This document shows positions 1 to 5,181 of a DNA stretch of 5,181 nucleotides, piece after piece. Under the pieces are notes generated by a model. The model ran no database searches and had not been told where the DNA came from. It was given only the letters and a program-made list of their open reading frames with translations. The position numbers and the translations under genes were made by a program. The DNA comes from CAYVKM01 sp964452045 (GTDB taxonomy: Bacteria; Calditrichota; Calditrichia; RBG-13-44-9): positions 1-5,181 of the forward strand of contig CAYVKM010000149.1 of NCBI GenBank assembly GCA_964452045.1, read 5' to 3'. Each line of letters starts with the position of its first letter. Position 1 is the first letter of the stretch.

Positions 1-404
1 TTCCGAAAACTTTTGAGGAAGGAACGTTTATTCATGACTATCTTCATATTCGGACGGCAGATGAGACAATCTTTATCCCAACTGATTTCGTTGGCGTCAA
101 TCCATATCCAAATGTTACCGATACACTCCATGTTGACGAAGAAAAGCTGATGGAATTTCCGTATTTTGGTAAACTGGGTCAAATTAATATCATTACCGAA
201 CGGGCAGGTTTTACCGATGTGATGTATGTTTATGCCAATTTAATTTCCAGCACTTTCTTCCAGTGGCGTGGTCAGCCGGTTGGTCTTCGCTACTATGGAA
301 CCAGTTTTAATACCATTGTTCTTGGTTTTCCGATGTTTTTTATCCGGGAGAGTGATGCTCAGATCATGGCAGATCAAATGTTACAGAGTTTAGGATATCG
401 ATAA
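1..404 (+). CDS. C-terminal fragment of an unidentified, probably secreted protein (5' end outside window)
   Basis: The frame is open from base 3 to the TAA at 402-404, giving 133 visible residues, and a second TAA follows directly at 405-407. A methionine at 150 lies inside the continuous frame; the 49 codons before it are open and read as ordinary protein (PKTFEEGTF..., NPYPNVTDTLHVDEEK), so the true start lies upstream of the window. The visible part is rich in aromatic and beta-type residues. Its end has a recognisable pattern: a FFQWRGQPVGLRY stretch, then VLGFPMFFI, then an alanine/glutamine helix (SDAQIMADQMLQSLGYR). From memory, similar 'G.PVG.RY ... FGFP.YF ... A...L..LG' endings close large secreted FCB proteins, some protease-like, but no catalytic residue is visible and I cannot assign a function. 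The tail carries no T9SS-type sorting domain. Only 51 bases separate its stop from the receptor start, so co-transcription is likely. Confidence 0.8.
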   Translation, partial: PKTFEEGTFIHDYLHIRTADETIFIPTDFVGVNPYPNVTDTLHVDEEKLMEFPYFGKLGQINIITERAGFTDVMYVYANLISSTFFQWRGQPVGLRYYGTSFNTIVLGFPMFFIRESDAQIMADQMLQSLGYR

Positions 405-439
405 TAAAATAGAATAATTTTATGTAACATTTTAATATC

Positions 440-444
440 AGGAG
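440..444 (+). promoter_or_regulatory. Shine-Dalgarno sequence of the TonB-dependent receptor
   Basis: AGGAG at 440-444 lies 11 bases before the ATG at 456 but only 2 bases before an in-frame TTG at 447. A spacing of 2 is too short for initiation and 11 is slightly long but usable, so this site favours ATG 456 as the start. Confidence 0.65.
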
Positions 445-455
445 CCTTGTTAAAA

Positions 456-3287
456 ATGCGAGATTCAAAAATACCGAAATATTTAATTTTCATTTTTGTT
501 TTTACCCAGATATTGTTTGCCGGCAATACTGGAAAAATTTCCGGAAGAGTAACTGAAAAAGCAACCGGTGATCCGCTAATTGGTGTGAACGTATTGATAA
601 AAGGTACAAATCTGGGTACTGCCACGGATGAAGATGGATTTTACTATATTCTCCAGATACCACCAGGCTCTTACGATCTGGAATTCTCCTACATTGGTTA
701 CCATAACTTTACCGTTAAAGGTGTGCGGGTAAAAGTGGATTTAACCGAAAAAATAAACGTTGAACTGGAATCTCAGGCAGTGGAGGGTCCGGAGATTGAG
801 GTAGTCGCAGAAAACTTATTGGTGCAGAAGGATATTACTGCCACCCGTAAAACAGCTTCCCGTCAGGATATCCAGGACACTCCGGGTTTTGAATCCACTT
901 CCGATATCTTTTTATTACAAGCCGGCTCTTTCGTGGATGTTGGCGCCCAGACTATTCGCTTTGGTGAGGGATCCCAGCTTCAGGTTCGTGACGAGAGCCT
1001 GAAGGACATTCATGTGCGGGGTGGCCGTGGAGGAGAGATTCTCTATATGGTTGATGGTGTTCCGGTTACCCATCCCATCTATGGGGGGCGGGATGTACTC
1101 AATTTAAATGTGGTTGATGTACAGGAGATGGAGTTGCTTACCGGAGCGTTTAGTGCGGAATACGGTCAGGCGCAATCTGGTGTAGTAAACATCACCACCC
1201 GATCAGGGAGTGAGACATTGGAAGGTGGCGTTGAGTATAAAACCTCTCAATTTGCGGATATCAGTAATAACTACGATTTTCAATATACCTCGTTTTACCT
1301 TGGAGGTCCAGAGCCAATAACTCGGAATCTTTTACCCAAGCTTGGGTTAAAAATACCGGGGAAAATGTATTTTTTCCTTTCTGGGAACGGTACTCTCTCA
1401 AATACTCCATACAATAATAATCGTACCCGTGATGACATAAATATGCTGGGAATAAACATTCCGGAGAAACAGGACAATACCGGTAATTTAAATTTGAAAC
1501 TTTCCTGGCAATTATCCAATCGATTTTCAACCATTTTGAGTTATCATGGTTCTACTAATCGCTGGAGTCCTTACAATTGGGGCTGGAAAAATTATCCGGA
1601 TCATCTACCCAACTATCGCCGGGATAATCAGAATCTGATTTTAACTTTTAAACATACCCTTTCCAAATCTACTTTTTATAATGTCAATTTTGGTTATTTG
1701 AATGTAGATTATAATGGTTCTCTATTCGGCTTAAATCCAACAAATCTATGGGAATTTTATAAAGATTCGGTAGCATACGATTACAACACCTATTTTAATC
1801 TTTTTTCTGATCCTCCGGATCGGGTTGATACCAAATATGGAGCTCCGATAAATGACATTTATGGCTTTCAGTCCGCCCGCGGTTATCAAAGTATCTGGCG
1901 GGATGATGTAACTTATACTTATAGTGCCAAGGCCGATATCACTTCTCAAATTCATCCGGAGCATCTGATTAAATCCGGTTTGGAAGTCAAGTATAATGAT
2001 CTGCAATATATTGATATCCAGGATCCCTATAATCTTTCCTATTATGGAAAGCGAATTTGGCAGAAGGACGAAAATACCCTCCCAAAACCGATTGGGCCAT
2101 ATCCGGAATTCGGTTTACAGCGTTGGGTTTTCAGAGCATATCCAACCATTGGCGGATTTTATGTGCAGGATAAATTTGAGAAAGAAACGCTTATTATTAA
2201 TGCCGGTGTAAGGTTGGATTGGTTAAAACTTGGTTCTACGGTAATGAATCAGGAATGGAAGCAGCAGTGGGAAAATGCCACTGGATTAAAAGCAGACTGG
2301 AAAGAATTTAAATATAAGGTGAGTCCCCGCTTTGGAATATCATTTCCAATTAGTGAACAAACTGTTTTATTCTTTTCATATGGCCATTTTAATCAGCTCC
2401 CTGAAATGCAGAATTATTATCGAGATCCCTGGACCGGTGGCCTGACCGGAAATCCGCATTTGGACTTCGAACAGACGGTTTTATATGAGTTCGGATTTAC
2501 CCATCAAATTGGCCGGAACTGGGCGCTTGATATAAAAAGTTACACCAAAGATATATCAAAACAGGTGCAGACCTTGAGTTTGGAAGCAAATCTGGGATTG
2601 CCGGTAGACCTGTTTGATAACCGTGGATACGCCCGGGCGAGGGGACTAGAATTTGAGGTCGTCAAAAAATATTCTAATTTCACTTCCGGAAGAGTGACCT
2701 ATACGGCTCAATGGGCCACGGGTTATTCCTCATCGGCGTTTGATGATTATATTCGTTCTAGAACAGATTTCCCGAATCCTATTCGGGAAAGGCCGTTGAG
2801 TTGGGATATTCGGCATCAGGTCATATTGCAACTCTCCTTTACTGCCCCACCAAAACAAAGACCTAATTTGTTCGGATTAAGGTTGCCGGATAACTGGATC
2901 TTTTCAATACTGTCCCGCTTTGCGTCTGGACAACCCTATACCCCATACACGCTTGATCAGGCCGTTGCTCAGAAAACAGAAAATTCTGCCACAGCGCCTT
3001 TTACCAGCGTAACAGATTTTAAAATTCAAAAATCTTTCAATTTGTGGAATCTCGATCTGGGTATATTTATGGATATTTTTAATGTATTTAATGAAAAGAA
3101 TGTACAGATTGATTATGGATTTAATACTTACACGGGAAAACCCTATCGGTATGGGGATGTTGATCCGCAATTAACATCACTGGGAGGGGAAAGATATTTG
3201 AATTATTATGATGTTCTGACCCGGCTTGACCCGAGACAATTTGCTGCATTCCGACAAATTCATCTGGGCTTAAGATTAAATTGGTAA
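456..3287 (+). CDS. TonB-dependent outer-membrane receptor with carboxypeptidase-regulatory-like N-terminal domain
   Basis: This is a complete 943-residue outer-membrane receptor that should take up an unknown ligand using TonB/ExbBD energy. A short basic N-terminus and a hydrophobic stretch (about residues 9-21) ending in LFA-G form a signal peptide, probably cut after residue 22. Residues about 26-110 are a carboxypeptidase-regulatory-like beta-sandwich (GKISGRV, DPLIGVNVLIKGT, GTATDEDGFY, IPPGSYDLEFSYIGY). EIEVVAE at about 113-119 resembles a TonB box. The plug spans about 129-249, with VRGGRGGEILYMVDGVPV and the end motif AEYGQAQSGVVNITTRSG. The rest is the barrel: GFYVQDKF near 567, SPRFGISFPIS near 623, ARGLEFEV near 728, and a final strand GLRLNW ending in Trp, as expected for BAM-dependent insertion. 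I see no cysteines. ATG 456 is preferred over TTG 447 because of Shine-Dalgarno spacing. No SusD-like gene lies next to it, so it is better called a generic TonB-dependent receptor than SusC. The substrate cannot be read from the sequence. Confidence 0.93.
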   Translation: MRDSKIPKYLIFIFVFTQILFAGNTGKISGRVTEKATGDPLIGVNVLIKGTNLGTATDEDGFYYILQIPPGSYDLEFSYIGYHNFTVKGVRVKVDLTEKINVELESQAVEGPEIEVVAENLLVQKDITATRKTASRQDIQDTPGFESTSDIFLLQAGSFVDVGAQTIRFGEGSQLQVRDESLKDIHVRGGRGGEILYMVDGVPVTHPIYGGRDVLNLNVVDVQEMELLTGAFSAEYGQAQSGVVNITTRSGSETLEGGVEYKTSQFADISNNYDFQYTSFYLGGPEPITRNLLPKLGLKIPGKMYFFLSGNGTLSNTPYNNNRTRDDINMLGINIPEKQDNTGNLNLKLSWQLSNRFSTILSYHGSTNRWSPYNWGWKNYPDHLPNYRRDNQNLILTFKHTLSKSTFYNVNFGYLNVDYNGSLFGLNPTNLWEFYKDSVAYDYNTYFNLFSDPPDRVDTKYGAPINDIYGFQSARGYQSIWRDDVTYTYSAKADITSQIHPEHLIKSGLEVKYNDLQYIDIQDPYNLSYYGKRIWQKDENTLPKPIGPYPEFGLQRWVFRAYPTIGGFYVQDKFEKETLIINAGVRLDWLKLGSTVMNQEWKQQWENATGLKADWKEFKYKVSPRFGISFPISEQTVLFFSYGHFNQLPEMQNYYRDPWTGGLTGNPHLDFEQTVLYEFGFTHQIGRNWALDIKSYTKDISKQVQTLSLEANLGLPVDLFDNRGYARARGLEFEVVKKYSNFTSGRVTYTAQWATGYSSSAFDDYIRSRTDFPNPIRERPLSWDIRHQVILQLSFTAPPKQRPNLFGLRLPDNWIFSILSRFASGQPYTPYTLDQAVAQKTENSATAPFTSVTDFKIQKSFNLWNLDLGIFMDIFNVFNEKNVQIDYGFNTYTGKPYRYGDVDPQLTSLGGERYLNYYDVLTRLDPRQFAAFRQIHLGLRLNW
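2768..2790 (+). repeat. Perfect 10-bp inverted repeat with 3-base loop inside the receptor gene
   Basis: TTTCCCGAAT at 2768-2777 is exactly complementary to ATTCGGGAAA at 2781-2790, with CCT as the loop. It lies in the receptor coding region over the residues DFPNPIRER (about 771-779). No T-run follows (the next bases are GGCCG), so it is not an intrinsic terminator. The pairing is directly visible; a biological role is not shown. Confidence 0.6.
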
Positions 3288-3307
3288 ACAGTGATGTATA
3301 TTATAAT
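3281..3307 (+). promoter_or_regulatory. Weak candidate sigma-70-like promoter before the 598-residue protein gene
   Basis: TATAAT at 3302-3307 matches the -10 consensus exactly. TTGGTA at 3281-3286, overlapping the receptor stop codon, matches four of six -35 positions, with a short 15-base spacer. Transcription would begin about 30 bases before ATG 3343. The gap is very AT-rich, so a chance match is likely, and some FCB lineages use a different promoter consensus. Confidence 0.2.
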
Positions 3308-3342
3308 TTTTTGAAGATTAGGTCATTTATTTTATTGAATTT

Positions 3343-5139
3343 ATGATGAAAAATAATTTAATAACAATTATTGTTTTGTTGTATGGTTTCTGTGGTCTTA
3401 GCTCTCTTTTTTCCCAGGAAGCTAATCTAGATTGGAAAATGCACGATGTTGGCAAGGTTCGGCAATTTGTATCAAACATAGGAAGTCTCTGGCCGGAACT
3501 ACAATTCAGTGGCTGGTCTGGGCTAATTTATTGTGAATTTCCTCCGGGAAGTTTCGAAGAGCATGTTGGTGAAGGTGGCATTTGGGTAGGATCAATTCAT
3601 GATGGAGATACCCTGGTCTCAGTGACCACCAGCTGGAACTCATACGCTGAATTTTATCCCACATCTGCATCCAACGATACCGTATGGGTTGTTTCGAATC
3701 ATGATACGGTTGATATTCCCTACTGGCCCCATTATGTTGGAGTCTCCGACCAAGATTTTGTTTGTCGTTATAGTGATTATAATATACTGAATGTCTCGAC
3801 GCATCATCCGTTATATCTTGATGTTATTCAAACCAGTTATGCCTGGAGTTCCGCTCCGTTGGAGGAAATGATCGTTTATAATTTTTACATCATATCCAAA
3901 CAATATGATTTAACCGATGTTTATGTGGCTTATTGGTTGGATGGTAATGTAGGTTACCGAGGAACGGGATGGGGTTTTGCTCTGGATGATTATTCAAATT
4001 ATTATCCGGATCATTATATGGGCGTCTCCATAGACCATGCAGGGGGGACTGATGGGCAAGCAATCAGTCCGATTGGGGTAAAAATTTTACCTCCGGATGA
4101 TGTGGATCCGGCAAGTCTACGCTGGACTTTTAATTGGTATGAAGGGCAGGGGGGAAGTGCCCCACCCAGTGCAGATGGACTTCGCTGGGAACAGATGGCT
4201 GCAGGAGTTATCATGCGTAATCAATTCGAGCCTATTGGTTCTCAATTCATTATTGCCTTTGGACCCTTTGATATTAATAAGGATGATACACTGCATTTTT
4301 CGGTCGGAGAGATTCTTGGAGAAGGAACATCCGGTGTACTTAAGAATGCGGACAGACTTGACTGGTTACATGAAAATAATTATGAAGTTCCTTCACCACC
4401 GCCCAGACCACCTTTAAAAGTTGAAATTCAGAATCAGGCGGTCACCTTAAATTGGGAAGCCGGACCCGGAGAATTAAATCCGGAAAATTATTATGATCCT
4501 CATCGGGCGGATAGTGCACAGGTGCCGTTTGAAGGATACCGGGTCTATAAAAGTACCCAAAGTTCCAGGGGGCCGTGGACACTATTGGGTGAATATGATT
4601 TGCCCGGGAATGATTATGGTGAAAACACTGGTCTGGTTCGTGAATATACAGATGTCGGCTTACTCAATAATTTTGAGTATTATTACGCAGTTACAGCATT
4701 TTCCAAGCCTGATACGGTTTCTGCTTATCCATCTCTCGAATCCAGTATCAGCGCCGGGACTGTTACCATTGTCCCGGGACCGGAACCTCCCAAAGAGGTC
4801 GGCCAGGTGGCTGTGGTTCCTAATCCCTATCGGGGAGATATTGCTTACCACACCTTTAATCCACCATGGGAAAGACCGGATCCTTCCCGAAATAAATGGC
4901 TGGAGCAGGATCGCAGAATTCAGTTTATCAATCTGCCGGCCCAATGTGAAATTAAAATTTATACCCTGGCCGGGGATTTAGTAGCGACGCTCAAACATAA
5001 TGATTTCCAAAGAGGATTCGAGGATTGGAACCTGACATCCAGTGTTGGCCAGGCAGTCTCGAGCGGGATTTATCTGTTTACCGTGAAAGATGAAATAAAG
5101 GGGGATGTTCAGACTGGTAAATTCGTCATTATAAAATAA
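3343..5139 (+). CDS. Secreted protein with uncharacterised N-terminal region, FN3-like domain and T9SS-type C-terminal sorting domain
   Basis: This is a complete 598-residue exported protein of unknown function. Residues 1-24 form a signal peptide ending LFS-Q. Residues about 35-345 are a large beta- and aromatic-rich region (VGKVRQFVSNIGSLW, CEFPPGS, GGIWVGSI, later IAFGPFDINKDDTLHFSVGE) that I do not recognise as a named enzyme; no catalytic motif is evident. NADRLDWLHENNYEVPSPPP leads through a proline linker (351-357) to a fibronectin-III-like domain at about 358-456 (VTLNWEAGPG, PFEGYRVYKST, FEYYYAVTAFS). Residues about 488-598 are a sorting domain of the T9SS type A kind: VVPNPYRG, RIQFINLP, EIKIYTLAGDLVATL, SSGIYLFTVK and terminal GKFVIIK. 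The protein is therefore predicted to cross the outer membrane and be anchored or released. The mature chain has three cysteines (64, 141, 535). ATG 3343 is the first start after the in-frame TAG at 3319; ATG 3346 is an equal alternative. No good Shine-Dalgarno is present, and the upstream bases are AT-rich. The gene lies 55 bases after the receptor, which suggests a functional pair. Confidence 0.88.
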   Translation: MMKNNLITIIVLLYGFCGLSSLFSQEANLDWKMHDVGKVRQFVSNIGSLWPELQFSGWSGLIYCEFPPGSFEEHVGEGGIWVGSIHDGDTLVSVTTSWNSYAEFYPTSASNDTVWVVSNHDTVDIPYWPHYVGVSDQDFVCRYSDYNILNVSTHHPLYLDVIQTSYAWSSAPLEEMIVYNFYIISKQYDLTDVYVAYWLDGNVGYRGTGWGFALDDYSNYYPDHYMGVSIDHAGGTDGQAISPIGVKILPPDDVDPASLRWTFNWYEGQGGSAPPSADGLRWEQMAAGVIMRNQFEPIGSQFIIAFGPFDINKDDTLHFSVGEILGEGTSGVLKNADRLDWLHENNYEVPSPPPRPPLKVEIQNQAVTLNWEAGPGELNPENYYDPHRADSAQVPFEGYRVYKSTQSSRGPWTLLGEYDLPGNDYGENTGLVREYTDVGLLNNFEYYYAVTAFSKPDTVSAYPSLESSISAGTVTIVPGPEPPKEVGQVAVVPNPYRGDIAYHTFNPPWERPDPSRNKWLEQDRRIQFINLPAQCEIKIYTLAGDLVATLKHNDFQRGFEDWNLTSSVGQAVSSGIYLFTVKDEIKGDVQTGKFVIIK

Positions 5140-5152
5140 AGAGATGAAGGTC

Positions 5153-5158
5153 AGAGGA
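5153..5158 (+). promoter_or_regulatory. Shine-Dalgarno sequence of the downstream gene
   Basis: AGAGGA lies 9 bases before ATG 5168. It decides between two in-frame ATGs at 5144 and 5168; the former has no comparable site in front of it. Confidence 0.6.
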
Positions 5159-5167
5159 AATAAAAAT

Positions 5168-5181
5168 ATGAGCAAAATCAT
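5168..5181 (+). CDS. Start of a downstream gene (only the first four codons, MSKI, are visible)
   Basis: ATG at 5168 follows a well-placed AGAGGA and begins Met-Ser-Lys-Ile before the window ends. The frame is also open from an upstream ATG at 5144 (MKVRGNKN before the same Met), but that start lacks a ribosome binding site. The gap to the previous stop is 28 bases, which fits continuation of the same operon. The product cannot be identified. In FCB genomes an outer-membrane PorV/PorQ-type protein or another sorted surface protein would be typical neighbours, but nothing here tests that. Confidence 0.5.

Noticed and set aside
405..423. Inverted repeat TAAAAT...ATTTTA after the first stop codon, considered as a terminator
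   Set aside because: The stem is purely A-T, 7 bp at best including the flanking A-T pair, and no clean T-run follows, so it would be too weak for an intrinsic terminator.
374..625. Minus-strand open frame of 83 codons across the gap and the receptor start
   Set aside because: It overlaps the receptor signal-peptide and N-domain coding region antisense, has no recognisable protein features, and the sense frame is strongly supported.
1334..1347. 14-bp perfect palindrome ACCCAAGCTTGGGT in the receptor gene
   Set aside because: A loopless palindrome of this size is expected by chance about once in a few windows of this length, and it simply encodes part of LPKLGLK.
1261..2211. Several short open frames on both strands inside the receptor gene
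   Set aside because: All are fully contained in the well-supported receptor frame and look like low-quality shadows with no domain signature.
3391..3393. Cysteine 17 of the 598-residue protein as a lipobox cysteine
   Set aside because: The preceding residues are Y-G-F, which do not fit the lipobox (the position just before Cys should be Gly, Ala or Ser), and a normal cleavage site LFS-Q lies further on.
1591..4014. Shared 14-base string ATTATCCGGATCAT in the receptor (1591) and in the 598-residue gene (4001)
   Set aside because: Both copies encode a YPDH stretch with the same codon preferences, and there is no flanking similarity, so a chance or codon-bias match is the simpler explanation.
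4270..4299. DINKDDTLHF as a dockerin or EF-hand calcium loop
   Set aside because: The D-x-N-x-D start fits, but the acidic residue expected at position 12 is missing, no second loop is present, and the segment fits the recurring 'GPF...GDTL.F' pattern of FCB surface proteins better.
4754..4780. GC-rich inverted repeat CCGGGAC/GTCCCGG with a 10-base loop before the sorting domain
   Set aside because: The stem is only 7 bp, lies inside coding sequence for the glycine/proline-rich linker, and has no T-run.
4014..5181. Short alternative-frame and minus-strand open frames over the 598-residue gene, including one running off the right end
   Set aside because: They overlap the FN3-like and sorting-domain coding sequence, which has clear protein-level motifs; none has a credible start site or product.

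Overview
The window holds the end of one gene, two complete genes and the first bases of a fourth. All lie on the + strand and are separated by gaps of 51, 55 and 28 bases, which looks like a single transcription unit. Base composition is moderately AT-rich by eye and the reading frames are dense. I see no RNA genes, mobile elements or CRISPR repeats.

Layout: (1) 1-404 is the C-terminal 133 residues of a protein I cannot name. It resembles the tails of large secreted proteins from the Fibrobacteres-Chlorobi-Bacteroidetes (FCB) superphylum. (2) 456-3287 is a complete TonB-dependent outer-membrane receptor of 943 residues with a signal peptide, a carboxypeptidase-regulatory-like N-terminal extension, a plug and a C-terminal beta-barrel. 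(3) 3343-5139 is a complete secreted protein of 598 residues. It has a large N-terminal region of unknown function, a proline-rich linker, a fibronectin-III-like domain and a C-terminal domain of the type IX secretion (T9SS type A) sorting kind. (4) 5168 onward is the start codon of another gene, preceded by a good ribosome binding site, of which only four complete codons are visible.

Organism (inference): the receptor with a carboxypeptidase-regulatory-like extension and no SusD partner, next to a protein ending in a PNPYRG...GKFVIIK type sorting domain, points to an FCB bacterium. Two of the three visible translation starts have clear Shine-Dalgarno sequences, which is uncommon in classical Bacteroidota. 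A deeper FCB lineage such as Marinimicrobia, KSB1, Calditrichota or Ignavibacteria is therefore plausible, but the sequence alone does not settle this.

How the genes may work together (inference): the receptor would sit in the outer membrane and be energised by TonB, while the downstream protein would be exported and displayed on or released from the cell surface. This arrangement recalls the SusC plus surface-protein logic without a SusD. The substrate is unknown. I did not find a clear previously undescribed system. The best leads are the uncharacterised N-terminal region of the third gene and its pairing with the receptor.
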